Positions 1 through 9,760 of a DNA stretch of 36,782 bases are shown here, one piece after another. The number at the start of each line of letters is the position of its first letter. Position 1 is the stretch's first letter. The notes under the pieces were generated by a model. The model saw only the letters and a program-made list of their open reading frames with translations, did not search any database and had not been told where the DNA came from. The DNA is from Chloroflexota bacterium (GTDB lineage Bacteria > Chloroflexota > UBA6077 > JAJPHF01). Position numbers and translations under genes: made by a program. The stretch lies in assembly GCA_019686175.1 (NCBI GenBank), contig JADGHJ010000005.1, positions 1 through 36,782 on the forward strand, given 5' to 3'.

Positions 1-32
1 ACCCGCGGGCGGCGGGGCGGGGGGGCGCGTAG

Positions 33-332
33 ATGTTAATACCCCCCGACCCCTTGGCCGCGCGCGGCCAGCAGGTCTTCCTCCAGCACACTTGCGTGAA
101 CTGCCACACTATTCGGGGCACGCCCGCCGATGGCCGCGTCGGGCCGGACCTCACCCACTTCGGCAGTCGGACCACCCTGGGCGCGGGGGTCCGGGTGAAT
201 ACGCCCGAGAACCTCCGCGAGTGGATCGAGCATGTCCAGACCGTGAAGCCGGGGGCGCTCATGCCGAACTTTGCCGGGCTGCCGTCCGCTGACCTGGATG
301 CACTCGTCGCCTACCTCCAGGGACTGAAATAG
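33..332 (+). CDS. coxB: Cytochrome c oxidase subunit II, C-terminal cytochrome c domain (partial)
   Basis: The open frame encodes a class I cytochrome c domain: heme-binding CVNCH at residues 21-25, a VGPDLTH segment, and a distal-Met region GALMPN near residue 77. It matches the c domain at the C-terminus of caa3-type CoxB and lies 1 nt before coxA. No signal peptide, membrane helix or CuA motif (CxxxC, HxxM) is present, so this is only the tail of the gene. An in-frame TAG at 30-32, just after a run of G and C at the window edge, separates it from anything upstream. That could be an assembly error in the G tract or a true disruption. A free-standing 99-residue cytochrome c is less likely because nothing would export it. 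Confidence 0.75.
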   Translation: MLIPPDPLAARGQQVFLQHTCVNCHTIRGTPADGRVGPDLTHFGSRTTLGAGVRVNTPENLREWIEHVQTVKPGALMPNFAGLPSADLDALVAYLQGLK

Positions 333-333
333 T

Positions 334-2592
334 ATGGCCACGCTCGCCGGACAGCAGCCGGCCGATCTCGGGGCCAGTCGCGCGGATACTCTGTACCGCT
401 GGGTCACCACTACCGACCACAAGCAGATCGGCCTCCTGTACCTGCTGACGACCGTGGCCTTCTTCCTCCTGGGCGGGATCGAGGCTCTGGTGATGCGCCT
501 CCAGCTGGCCGTGCCGGGCGCGACGCTGCTCGCGCCGGGGCAGTACAACGCGCTGTTCACGATGCACGGCACGACGATGATCTTCCTCGTCGTCATGCCG
601 ATGCTGCTGGGCTTCGCCAACTACTTCGTGCCGCTCATGATCGGCGCGCGCGACATGGCGTTTCCCCGGCTCAACGCCCTGAGCTACTGGCTGCTGCTGT
701 TCGGCGGCCTTCTGCTGTACTACAGCTTTCTCAACGGCACGCCGCCGGACACGGGCTGGTTCAGCTACGCGCCGCTGACCCTCCCGCCGTACCAACTCCG
801 CGATGGGGTCGACTACTGGGCGCTGGGGCTGATCGTGACCAGCATCGGCACCATCCTCACGGGCCTCAACTTGATCGTGACCGTGGCCAAGCTGCGCGCA
901 CCGGGCATGACCGCTTCCCGCTTGCCCGTGTTCGTCTGGATGTCGGTCGTCACGGGCTTCCTTATCCTCTGGGCGATCCCCTCGCTGACCGCGGCCCAGG
1001 TGATGCTGCTGTTCGACCGGCGGCTCGGCACCGCGTTCTTCGATCCGACCCGGGGCGGTGATGTCTTGCTGTGGCAGCACCTGTTCTGGTGGTTCGGCCA
1101 TCCCGAGGTCTACATCATGGTGCTGCCGGCCTTCGGCATCCTGTCCGAGGTCATCCCGGTCTTCTCCCGCAAGCCGCTGTTCGGCTATGCGGTAGTCGTC
1201 GGGTCAGGCATCGCCATCGGCTTCTACAGCTTTCTGGTTTGGGCGCATCACATGTTCGCGGTGGGCATGGGCACGGTTGCCGATGCGGTGTTCGGGGCGA
1301 CCAGCATGGTCATCGCCGTGCCGACCGGGATCAAGATCTTTAGCTGGCTAGCGACGATGTGGGGCGGCCGGCTGCGCTTCACCACGGCCATGCTGTTCTG
1401 CGTGGCTTTCCTCGTGCAGTTCACGATCGGCGGCCTGAGCGGCGTGCACTTCGCGATCGTGCCCGTGGACTGGCAGACCACGGACAGCTACTATGTCGTG
1501 GCCCACTTCCACTACGTGCTCTTTGGCGGGACATACTTCGGGTTGAGCGCGGCTGCCCACTATTGGTTCCCCAAGATCACGGGCCGCCTGCTGGACGAGC
1601 GCCTGGGCCAGCTCCACTTCTGGCTCACGGTGATCGGTTTCAACCTGACGTTCTTCCCGATGCACTGGCTCGGCCTGCAGGGGATGCCGCGCCGCGTGTA
1701 CACCTACCCGGACCTGCCCGGCTGGGGCCTCTGGAACCTGCTCGAGACGGTCGGCGCGTTCATCCTGGCCGCCTCCGTGCTGGTCTTCCTCTGGAACGTC
1801 TACGTGAGCCTGCGACGAGGCGCGCTGGCGGGCGACAACCCGTGGGACGCCTGGACGCTGGAGTGGGCGACCACGTCGCCGCCGCCGGCCTACAACTTCG
1901 CCACGCTACCGCCCATCCGCAGTGCTCGGCCGCTGTGGGACCTGAAGCAGGCTCCAACCGAGCGCGGGCGGGCAGCAGCTCACGGCCGGGCGGGCGCCGC
2001 GAATCCCGCCGCGGCCACCCGTGGGACTGTCGGCTTCCTCGAGCGACGCTCGGCCCCGGTGCTGGGCACGCTCGCTCTGATCTCGTCCGAGGCGGTGTTC
2101 TTCGGCTCGCTCATCGTCGCCTACCTCTTGTACCGTCACACCACGAGCGCACCGGGGCCTGAGGTCTTGAACATCCCGCGCACGGCGGTGTTCAGCCTGG
2201 CGCTGTTCGCTAGCAGCGGGACGATCTGGCTGGCTGAGCGGCGGCTCGGGCGCGGCGACCTCGCGGGCTTTCGTCTCTGGCTCCTCGCCACCATCGCCCT
2301 GGGCGCGATCTTCCTGCTCGGCCAGGTCACCGAGTACGGGCACCTGTTCGCCGAGGGCATCACGATCGGCACCAACCTGTTCACCTCGGCGTTCTTCACG
2401 CTCACGGGCTTCCACGGGTTCCACGTGCTGGTGGGACTCGTGGCACTCGCGGTGCTGGCCTGGCTGGCCTTCGCCGGCGACATCCGCCGCGATCGGCACA
2501 CAGCGGTGGACGGCGTCGCGGTCTACTGGCATTTCGTCGACGGGGTGTGGGTCGTCATCTTCTCGGTGGTGTACCTATGGAACCTGTTGTAG
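334..2592 (+). CDS. coxA: Cytochrome c oxidase subunit I/III fusion (caa3-type)
   Basis: This 752-residue heme-copper oxidase catalytic subunit reduces O2 to water and pumps protons. Residues 1 to about 530 are subunit I: low-spin heme ligands H78 and H393, high-spin heme ligand H391, CuB ligands H256, H305 and H306, and the cross-linked Y260. HPEV (256-259) carries E258, the A1-family proton-channel glutamate. A linker rich in Arg, Ala and Gly at about 540-570 leads into a subunit III domain (about 570-752, five predicted helices, with GFHGFHVLVG and WHFVDGVWV). Fused I/III subunits are known from caa3 oxidases such as that of Thermus. It follows coxB by 1 nt and its end overlaps the ctaG start by 16 nt, so translation is probably coupled. 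Confidence 0.96.
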   Translation: MATLAGQQPADLGASRADTLYRWVTTTDHKQIGLLYLLTTVAFFLLGGIEALVMRLQLAVPGATLLAPGQYNALFTMHGTTMIFLVVMPMLLGFANYFVPLMIGARDMAFPRLNALSYWLLLFGGLLLYYSFLNGTPPDTGWFSYAPLTLPPYQLRDGVDYWALGLIVTSIGTILTGLNLIVTVAKLRAPGMTASRLPVFVWMSVVTGFLILWAIPSLTAAQVMLLFDRRLGTAFFDPTRGGDVLLWQHLFWWFGHPEVYIMVLPAFGILSEVIPVFSRKPLFGYAVVVGSGIAIGFYSFLVWAHHMFAVGMGTVADAVFGATSMVIAVPTGIKIFSWLATMWGGRLRFTTAMLFCVAFLVQFTIGGLSGVHFAIVPVDWQTTDSYYVVAHFHYVLFGGTYFGLSAAAHYWFPKITGRLLDERLGQLHFWLTVIGFNLTFFPMHWLGLQGMPRRVYTYPDLPGWGLWNLLETVGAFILAASVLVFLWNVYVSLRRGALAGDNPWDAWTLEWATTSPPPAYNFATLPPIRSARPLWDLKQAPTERGRAAAHGRAGAANPAAATRGTVGFLERRSAPVLGTLALISSEAVFFGSLIVAYLLYRHTTSAPGPEVLNIPRTAVFSLALFASSGTIWLAERRLGRGDLAGFRLWLLATIALGAIFLLGQVTEYGHLFAEGITIGTNLFTSAFFTLTGFHGFHVLVGLVALAVLAWLAFAGDIRRDRHTAVDGVAVYWHFVDGVWVVIFSVVYLWNLL

Positions 2593-3434
2593 GCGCCTGG
2601 CAACGGCTGGGGACGAGTTGGAGCTGGGAGCCAAGCGTCCTAGGGGGCTTGCTCACGCTGGCTGCGGCCTACGCCTATGGCGCTCGCGCGAGCTGGCGAC
2701 AGTCGCCAGCAAGGGCACCGCGCTGGCGGGCGCTGGCCTTCCTCGGGGGGCTGCTGGCGCTATTCCTGGCGCTCGTCTCGCCGCTCGACGTGTTGGCGGA
2801 CCGCTACTTGTTCAGCGCCCACATGGTGCAGCACCTGCTGCTCCTGCTCGTCGCGCCGCCGCTCCTCCTGTTGGGCCTCCCGCTGCCGCTCGCTCGCGCG
2901 CTCGTCCGGCACCCGCTGCTCGGGGCGATCGAGCGGTGGCTGGGCCAGCCGGTGGTGGCCCTCGGGCTGTACTCCGGCGTGATGTTGGTGTGGCACGTGC
3001 CGGCGTTCTACGAGGCGGCGCTGGTCCACGAGCGGCTCCACGCGGCCGAGCACCTCACCCTCCTGGGCACGGCCCTGCTGTTCTGGTGGCCGGTGGTCCA
3101 GCCGACAGTGGCCACGGCCGTGCTCGGTCACCTGAGCGCCATGCTGTACCTGTTCGTCGCGAGCACCCCCGGCACGTTGCTGGGCGCGGTGTTCACCTTC
3201 GCGTCCGCGCCCATCTATCCCACGTATGCTGCCGTGGACGATCCGCTGGGCTTGCAGCCGCTCACGCGCGGGGCATGGGGCCTGACGCCGCTGGTCGACC
3301 AGCAGCTCGGCGGTCTCCTGATGTGGGTGCCGGGTGGGCTCGTCTACCTGCTGGCGATCGGGCTGATCTTCCAGCGGCTATTCAAGGATGGGGACGAGCC
3401 AGAGCTAGTGCCGACTTCGGAGCGGAGCCGATGA
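2577..3434 (+). CDS. ctaG: CtaG-family cytochrome c oxidase assembly protein
   Basis: This polytopic membrane protein (285 residues, about seven hydrophobic helices) belongs to the Caa3_CtaG family needed for caa3 oxidase formation in Bacillus. Family landmarks are SPLDVLADRYLFSAHM followed by VQHLLL (residues about 70-92), conserved His in VWHVPAFYEAAL, and the ASTPGTLLGAVFTF stretch. I chose the ATG at 2577, whose product begins MEPVVGAWQ. An in-frame start at 2547 exists but would overlap coxA more deeply. The start lies inside the 3' end of coxA and the stop overlaps the next ATG (ATGA at 3431-3434), as expected for a coupled operon. This is a different family from the Cox11-type copper chaperone that is also called CtaG. 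Confidence 0.88.
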   Translation: MEPVVGAWQRLGTSWSWEPSVLGGLLTLAAAYAYGARASWRQSPARAPRWRALAFLGGLLALFLALVSPLDVLADRYLFSAHMVQHLLLLLVAPPLLLLGLPLPLARALVRHPLLGAIERWLGQPVVALGLYSGVMLVWHVPAFYEAALVHERLHAAEHLTLLGTALLFWWPVVQPTVATAVLGHLSAMLYLFVASTPGTLLGAVFTFASAPIYPTYAAVDDPLGLQPLTRGAWGLTPLVDQQLGGLLMWVPGGLVYLLAIGLIFQRLFKDGDEPELVPTSERSR

Positions 3435-3613
3435 ATCGCGACACCACGGGCGACGTGCATCTGCCGGCGCCGAGCATCTGGCCGGCGGTCGTTGGGGCGG
3501 GCATCACGCTGCTGGCGTTTGGCCTGCTGCCGAACCTGCTGTTCAGTGCGGTCGGGGCGCTGCTGCTGGTGGCGGGGATTGCCGGCTGGATCGGAGAGCT
3601 GCGCCATGAGTGA
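3431..3613 (+). CDS. Small membrane protein, cytochrome oxidase subunit IV-like
   Basis: This 60-residue protein has a short N-terminal tail (VHLPAPSIWP), two hydrophobic stretches (about residues 17-35 and 36-53) and the ending GWIGELRHE. This arrangement resembles the small subunit IV of aa3-type oxidases in Actinobacteria and Chloroflexota, a peripheral part of the complex with no redox centre. Its ATG overlaps the ctaG stop by 4 nt and its end overlaps the Rieske start by 8 nt, so it is a real coupled gene although very short. The assignment to subunit IV rests on the length, the LPxPSxWP and ELRHE signatures and the location. A short quinol-oxidase or bc-complex subunit is the alternative. 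Confidence 0.75.
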   Translation: MNRDTTGDVHLPAPSIWPAVVGAGITLLAFGLLPNLLFSAVGALLLVAGIAGWIGELRHE

Positions 3614-4115
3614 TCCGGCCGTACCGCAGATGGCCGAGCGGGTGGTCAGCCGGCGTCGCCTGCTCACCTGGCTGAACCTCGCCTTCGGCGCGCTCGCGGC
3701 CGCGGTGGTCAGCGTGCCGATCGTGGCCTACCTGCTCAGTCCCCTGCTTGAGATGCGCCAGACGTGGGTGCGGCTGGGCCCCGTCAATCAGTTCCGGATC
3801 GGTGCCACGCAAGAGGTCGCGTACGACGATCCGTCGCCGCTGCCGTGGGCTGGACAGACCGCTCGCACGGCCGTCTGGGTGCGCCGGATCAGCGAGACCG
3901 AGTTCACTGTCTTCGCCGTGAATTGCACGCACCTGGGCTGCCCAGTGAACTGGCTGCCCGAGGCCGACCTCTTTATGTGCCCGTGCCACGGCGGGGTCTA
4001 TTACGCGGATGGCACAGTGGCCGGCGGGCCGCCTCCTCGCCCGCTGTTTCGCTACGCCACGCGCATTCAGGACGGCAATCTGGAGATCCTGAGTCGTCCG
4101 CTACCGATCGGCTGA
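3606..4115 (+). CDS. Rieske iron-sulfur protein of a cytochrome bc complex
   Basis: This 169-residue membrane-anchored 2Fe-2S protein accepts electrons from quinol and passes them to the cytochrome c. CTHLGC (107-112) and CPCHGG (125-130) give cluster ligands C107, H109, C125 and H128, and the disulfide pair C112-C127. An N-terminal arginine run (SRRRLLTW) precedes one hydrophobic helix (about 22-45), consistent with Tat-dependent insertion. A GPF-like loop after the second motif reads GGPPPRPLF. The ATG at 3606 overlaps the preceding gene by 8 nt; a longer in-frame reading from 3492 would run through that gene. The cytochrome b gene begins 14 nt downstream. Confidence 0.94.
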   Translation: MSDPAVPQMAERVVSRRRLLTWLNLAFGALAAAVVSVPIVAYLLSPLLEMRQTWVRLGPVNQFRIGATQEVAYDDPSPLPWAGQTARTAVWVRRISETEFTVFAVNCTHLGCPVNWLPEADLFMCPCHGGVYYADGTVAGGPPPRPLFRYATRIQDGNLEILSRPLPIG

Positions 4116-4129
4116 CCGGGAGCGCCGTG

Positions 4130-5551
4130 ATGAAGCGGTTCGTGCTGGGCCTCTGGCGCTGGCTCGACGAGCGGCTGGGCTGGTCGCAGACCCTCTGGCC
4201 GATCGTCGCACACCCCGTCCCGCGCAATATCAACTGGTGGTACGTGTTCGGCAGCGCTACCCTGGTCGCTTTCATCATGCAGGTCGTGACCGGGGTGGCG
4301 CTGGCCTTCACCTATGTGCCCGCTCCGATCAGCGCCTACGAGAGCTTGCAGTGGATCACCCACCAAGCGCTCCTCGGCAGCGTCGTGCGCGGGATCCACT
4401 ACTTCGGCGCCTCGGCGATGGTGATCCTGATCGTCGTGCACATGATCCGAACGTTCCTCATGGGCGCCTATAAGTTCCCCCGCGAGCTGAACTGGCTGAC
4501 GGGCGTCCTCCTGTTCGTCCTGACCCTCGGGATGGCGTTCACGGGGCAGTTGCTGCGGTGGAACCAGGACGCGTACTGGGCGGTCGTGGTGGCGGCCGAG
4601 CAAGCGGCGCGTGTGCCCCTTATCGGTCATATCCTTGCCTACATCGTCTTCGCAGGGCCGACCGTGGGTGGCGGCACCCTGACGCGCTTCTACGCGACGC
4701 ACGTGTTCCTGCTCCCCGCCCTGATGTTCCTCCTCATCGGCATCCACTTGTACCTCGTGGTGCGCCACGGGATCTCGGAGCCGCCCCAGGCCGGACGGCC
4801 CGTGGACCGGGCCACGTATCAGCGCTGGTACCAGGAGCTGCTCCACCGCGACGGCGTGCCCTTCTGGCCCGAGGCGGCCTGGCGCGACCTGCTCTTCGCT
4901 ATCGCCGTCGGCGCCGGGGTGCTGGTCTTGGCCATCATCGTCGGCCCGCCCGACCTCGGCAGGCCAGCCGACCCCACGATCTTGCAGGCCTATCCGCGAC
5001 CGGACTGGTACTTCCTCTGGTACTTCGCGGTCCTCGCCCTCATCCCGCCTCAGCTCGAGAGCTGGGTCATCGTGGGCTTCCCGCTGCTGGTGGGACTGGT
5101 GCTGTTGCTGCTGCCGTTCGTGGCACCGTTGGGCGAGCGGAGCCCCATCCGTCGCCCCTGGGCCGTAGGCGTTGTGGGCCTCGCCCTGATCAGCGTCGCC
5201 GCGCTGCTGCACGAGGGCATCCGCGCGCCCTGGTCGCCCGAGTTGCCCACGGCACCGTTGCCCGCCTCGGTGACGGCGTCGCTGCAGGGCAGCGCCCAGC
5301 AGGGCGCGGTGGTGTTCCAGGAGAAAGGCTGCCACAACTGCCACACCATCGCCGGCACGGGCGGGCAGCGCGGTCCCGATCTCACCGCGATCGGCCGGCG
5401 GCTGTCGCGCGACCAGTTGATCTGGCGCATCCTTTACGGCGGTACTAACATGCCCGCCTACGGTGCCAACATCCAGCCCGATGAGCTGGCCGCGCTGGTC
5501 GACTTCCTGATGGCGCAGGGCGGTGCGGTGCCGAGCGCCGCGGCCCGCTGA
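4130..5551 (+). CDS. Cytochrome b fused to a C-terminal cytochrome c
   Basis: This 473-residue protein combines the quinol-oxidising cytochrome b and its cytochrome c in one chain. The first histidine pair H90/H104 is separated by 13 residues and the second pair H191/H206 by 14, the spacing typical of b6-type proteins. A Qo-site PDWY motif lies at 291-294, in the part that corresponds to subunit IV of b6f. After eight or so helices, a hydrophilic linker (about 365-385) leads to a cytochrome c domain with CHNCH at 401-405 and a distal Met in TNMPAYG. With the Rieske gene this gives a two-gene bc complex that could hand electrons to the CoxB c domain. ATG 4130 was chosen; GTG 4127 is also in frame. 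Confidence 0.93.
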   Translation: MKRFVLGLWRWLDERLGWSQTLWPIVAHPVPRNINWWYVFGSATLVAFIMQVVTGVALAFTYVPAPISAYESLQWITHQALLGSVVRGIHYFGASAMVILIVVHMIRTFLMGAYKFPRELNWLTGVLLFVLTLGMAFTGQLLRWNQDAYWAVVVAAEQAARVPLIGHILAYIVFAGPTVGGGTLTRFYATHVFLLPALMFLLIGIHLYLVVRHGISEPPQAGRPVDRATYQRWYQELLHRDGVPFWPEAAWRDLLFAIAVGAGVLVLAIIVGPPDLGRPADPTILQAYPRPDWYFLWYFAVLALIPPQLESWVIVGFPLLVGLVLLLLPFVAPLGERSPIRRPWAVGVVGLALISVAALLHEGIRAPWSPELPTAPLPASVTASLQGSAQQGAVVFQEKGCHNCHTIAGTGGQRGPDLTAIGRRLSRDQLIWRILYGGTNMPAYGANIQPDELAALVDFLMAQGGAVPSAAAR

Positions 5552-5691
5552 GGGCCGAGCGCCCTGCTCGCTTTGCCTGTTCGTGCGGCGCGAGCGTCGT
5601 GGTGACGCAGGCGGCAGCAGGATGCTGTCCTTGCGAGTCGCCGCGATGCGAGCCTGGGGCGTCCGGCCCATCACGTCGCCGTCGGAGTGAG
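5552..5691. other. Convergent intergenic region with weak hairpins
   Basis: The cytochrome b gene and recQ end facing each other across 140 nt. CGAGC-GCCCT-GCTCG at 5556-5570, followed by CTTT, could act as a weak terminator for the respiratory operon. GGCAGCA pairing with TGCTGTC lies near 5612-5629. I see no gene or tRNA here. Confidence 0.4.
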
Positions 5692-7368
<1,677 letters not shown>

Positions 7369-7439
7369 GCAAGTCTTCTCCCTCGAGTACCGACTGGCGA
7401 GCACCAACGTGGGGCGGCTTCATCTACCGTCGCCGCTAG

Positions 7440-7479
7440 CAGGGCGTGCTTCGCAGAGCCAATGCCAAGACACGCCCTG
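7440..7479. repeat. 9-bp inverted repeat upstream of recQ
   Basis: CAGGGCGTG at 7440-7448 is perfectly complementary to CACGCCCTG at 7471-7479, with a 22-nt loop. It lies 72-111 nt upstream of the recQ ATG. It could form a hairpin in a recQ leader or serve as a binding site; the sequence does not say which. Confidence 0.5.
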
Positions 7480-7524
7480 TCTGCGGAGCGGATCCGCGGT
7501 GGACGAGCCCAGCGCTAGCTCCTG

Positions 7525-7551
7525 GAGACGCTCCGCCGAGTGGAGCGTCTC
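7525..7551. terminator. Perfect 10-bp hairpin between an unknown gene and recQ
   Basis: GAGACGCTCC (7525-7534) pairs perfectly with GGAGCGTCTC (7542-7551) around a 7-nt loop. It lies about 80 nt after the stop of the unknown gene at 7630-7947 and 157 nt before recQ. No T run follows on either strand, so it would be a U-less terminator or an RNA structural element. The rest of 7369-7629 holds no convincing gene. Confidence 0.5.
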
Positions 7552-7629
7552 GACCACCAGCGTGTGAGGGGACCAGCGGGCAGCGCCCGGGCCGCCATGG
7601 GCGGGAGACGGCCGGTAGGGGCCTGGCGG

Positions 7630-7947
7630 TTAGTGGCGCCGACTCCTCGTGATGAGGTAGCGGAGGCTACTCAATGTGCCCCCCACAGCGATTAGCGCCG
7701 GCAGCACGAGCAGCGCCCACTCGGCCGGGCTGTGGAAGTGGGGGAGGCTGCCAAGCCCGGGCTCATGGGTGTGGGGTGCGATGAGTTGCTCCTGGATAGA
7801 GACGTAGATCATCGACCCGAAGACGAGCCCGTACAGCACGCACAGGACCAGGACCAGGGCGGTGATGCCGATGTCGAACGGAACGCGCGGCCGAGGCGGC
7901 CGGGGCACATGCATACAGTAGTCATCGGGCAGTAGCGTGAACCGCAT
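7630..7947 (-). CDS. Uncharacterised two-helix membrane protein
   Basis: I do not recognise this 105-residue protein. Two hydrophobic helices (about 25-50 and 76-97) flank a loop that holds four histidines (H59, H61, H70, H72; segments HTHEP and PHFHSP). Both ends carry basic residues (RPPRPRVP and RSRRH). The ATG at 7947 has CAGGGGG five nt upstream, better than the in-frame start at 7980. It is the last gene in the same direction as the formate dehydrogenase operon, 71 nt after the preceding unknown gene. The histidine loop could bind metal or heme, as in small respiratory subunits, but that is a guess. Confidence 0.6.
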   Translation of the reverse strand: MRFTLLPDDYCMHVPRPPRPRVPFDIGITALVLVLCVLYGLVFGSMIYVSIQEQLIAPHTHEPGLGSLPHFHSPAEWALLVLPALIAVGGTLSSLRYLITRSRRH

Positions 7948-8018
7948 GGTCACCCCCTGTAGCAGTTGGCACGTGGACATTCTCGCGTCAGCAGCGCGGG
8001 GCTACAGCAGCCTCGCGC

Positions 8019-8498
8019 TCATCGATGATCCATTTGGCAAGTGCAGGCGAGCGCTGGGTCGGCCGCATTGGGCCAGTGGTCGTCGCCGGGACCCGCGCGC
8101 TCCCGCGGGTGGTCCGGCCCTGTTGGAGCCGCATCGTCGCTCGGGGCTCCTGCGGCGAGCCACTGAGCGAAGTCCGGCTGCACCAGGGCCATCTGGTACT
8201 CGAGGAAGATCTGCTCGCACATCGCCCGCACGGGGCCAGCGCCGGGCGTGCGCACGATCTGCTCGAACAGCCACCCCTCGAAGGCATCCGGCTCGGGATC
8301 GGCGGCTACCGCGCGCTGAAGTAGGTCGCGCTTGAGCGCCAACCCAAGCTTGTCCGGCGCCTGGTCGCGTTTCCGGCGTCGTGTTTGGCCCTCGGCAGCC
8401 TCGAGCGCTTTGAGCAGGAAGGCGCAGAACGTGCCCGGCCGCAGGCAGTGCGCGTGTGCATCCCCGCTGGGGCTTGCGCCAGCACGAACCCTCACCAT
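8019..8498 (-). CDS. Uncharacterised soluble protein of the formate dehydrogenase operon
   Basis: This 159-residue protein is not one I recognise. It has no signal peptide or membrane helix. The central part (about 20-125) reads as helical: FCAFLLKALEAAEGQTRRRK, then DLLQRAVAADPEPDAFEGWL and VRAMCEQIFLEYQMAL. The last 35 residues are Pro, Asp and Gly rich and probably disordered. ATG 8498 is preceded by GGGAGAGGAG, a strong ribosome site, and lies 24 nt after the fdhE stop. The position after fdhE suggests a maturation or accessory role, which is inference from context only. Confidence 0.65.
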   Translation of the reverse strand: MVRVRAGASPSGDAHAHCLRPGTFCAFLLKALEAAEGQTRRRKRDQAPDKLGLALKRDLLQRAVAADPEPDAFEGWLFEQIVRTPGAGPVRAMCEQIFLEYQMALVQPDFAQWLAAGAPSDDAAPTGPDHPRERAGPGDDHWPNAADPALACTCQMDHR

Positions 8499-8522
8499 GC
8501 GCTCCTCTCCCACGTCCGTCCT

Positions 8523-9416
8523 CTAGCCCCGCCACCGCAACCACCCACGGGGTGGCGGCGCCGACTCGACCGTTAGGGCCAGGCTCCAACCGAGTCCCTC
8601 CGGACGGCGATACCCATGCTCGAGTGCCGTCACGTCCAACTCGAGTGACTCCAGATCGCGCAGCAGGATCTCCGAGGGGGCCAGGGGCTCCAGCGTGGCC
8701 AAGACCTTGAGATACCCGTGGCAGCGCGAGCAAGTGATCGCCCGTCGCGTCTCGCGCTCGTGTGCCGCCGCGAAGTAGCGCTGGCTGTGCTGCTCGCGGT
8801 GCCCACAGAAGGGGCAGCGCCGGTGCTCGCATGGCCACCCGGTGCCGCAGCGCCCACAGCGGAGGACCAGCTCGCGGGCAAGCCCCCGCACCTCGGCGAG
8901 CGTGGGCCAGGCGGCGCAGACGGGGCAGTACCCAAGGGTCCATCGTCCATCGAGCGTGGCGGCTGCGCGGCGGCCGCAGGCCACCAGCAGCGGCAGCGCC
9001 GCAGCCTGTGCGACGACCACCAGGACGCCCGGGGTGGCGGCGACCCGCGCGGCCATGTCTTCCAGTGCGGGAACGTCGTGTACCAGGCTCGCCCGCAAGC
9101 TGGCCGGCGGATCGAACCCCGGTGCGGCGAACAGTTGGCGCAGTCGCGCGCTATCGGGATGGCCAGCCGCGTCGAGGGCAGCGACGAGCTGCACGAACAG
9201 TGCGCGCAGGCGGTCGCTGTCCACGACCAGGCGCGCGCCGTGGAGCCGCGGGGCGCCCGCTTCTGCCCTCGGCCCCAGGGAGGCCGGGAGGGACCTCTCC
9301 CAAGAGGGGTCCGCGGCGGCATCGAGCGCGACGGCCTGGAGGCGTGCCAGCGGGGCGACCGCTGGATCTGTGGCTGCAAGTTGCTCGAGCGCTCGCCCCG
9401 CGCCTGCTGTCGGCAT
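8523..9416 (-). CDS. fdhE: Formate dehydrogenase accessory protein FdhE
   Basis: FdhE is a cytoplasmic iron/zinc-binding chaperone for formate dehydrogenase maturation. This copy has 297 residues, close to the family length. The C-terminal half holds the rubredoxin-like cysteine pairs: YCPVC, LRCGRCGTGWPC, RRCPFCG and TCSRCHGYLK. The N-terminal half is an Ala-rich helical domain. ATG 9416 has GGGAG seven nt upstream and lies 2 nt after the stop of the small lipoprotein gene. The frame stays open upstream to 9749, but that part overlaps the lipoprotein gene and is low-complexity, so it is not coding. Its presence in the operon supports the assignment of the fdhABC genes. Confidence 0.9.
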   Translation of the reverse strand: MPTAGAGRALEQLAATDPAVAPLARLQAVALDAAADPSWERSLPASLGPRAEAGAPRLHGARLVVDSDRLRALFVQLVAALDAAGHPDSARLRQLFAAPGFDPPASLRASLVHDVPALEDMAARVAATPGVLVVVAQAAALPLLVACGRRAAATLDGRWTLGYCPVCAAWPTLAEVRGLARELVLRCGRCGTGWPCEHRRCPFCGHREQHSQRYFAAAHERETRRAITCSRCHGYLKVLATLEPLAPSEILLRDLESLELDVTALEHGYRRPEGLGWSLALTVESAPPPRGWLRWRG

Positions 9417-9418
9417 GC

Positions 9419-9760
9419 CTATCTCCCGGTCGTGGGGGAAGGGGTCGGCGTGGCTGCCACCCGCGGCAGCGTGGGATGCAGGGCAGGTCCGGTGGGCCTG
9501 GGCGAAGCGCTCGGCCCCGGCGGTCCCGCGGCGCCCGGCGGCGAGGCCTCGGGGCTGAGCTCCGCGGCAGTCGGCGAGGGCAGGGGGCTGACGGCTACCG
9601 GCGGCGTCAGGGGTGGCCGTGTGGGGGCCACGGCCCCGGGCACGAGCTGGGGCGGAACGACCGACGTCGCCGGCGTCCCGACAGCGGCGGGACGCGGGGG
9701 CGCGCTGCACGCCGCCGCGATCAGCAACACGCCGCTTACCGCTAGCCACCTAGCGCGCAT
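9419..9760 (-). CDS. Small proline-rich lipoprotein in the fdh operon
   Basis: This 113-residue protein has a lipoprotein signal: MRARW, a hydrophobic stretch LAVSGVLLIAA, then C at residue 19 (AAAC). After the cysteine almost everything is Pro, Ala, Ser, Thr and Val in low-complexity order (for example PTPSPTTGR at the end), so the mature part is probably an extended, disordered surface tether. The ATG at 9760 overlaps the end of the upstream lipoprotein gene by 11 nt; ATG 9790 is a longer alternative. Function is unknown. No cofactor motif is visible. Its placement between the membrane subunit and fdhE suggests an outer-face role near the formate dehydrogenase. Confidence 0.65.
   Translation of the reverse strand: MRARWLAVSGVLLIAAACSAPPRPAAVGTPATSVVPPQLVPGAVAPTRPPLTPPVAVSPLPSPTAAELSPEASPPGAAGPPGPSASPRPTGPALHPTLPRVAATPTPSPTTGR

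Noticed and set aside
9417-9749. N-terminal extension of FdhE
   Set aside because: The frame is open but overlaps the lipoprotein gene and is low-complexity. The RBS supports the start at 9416.
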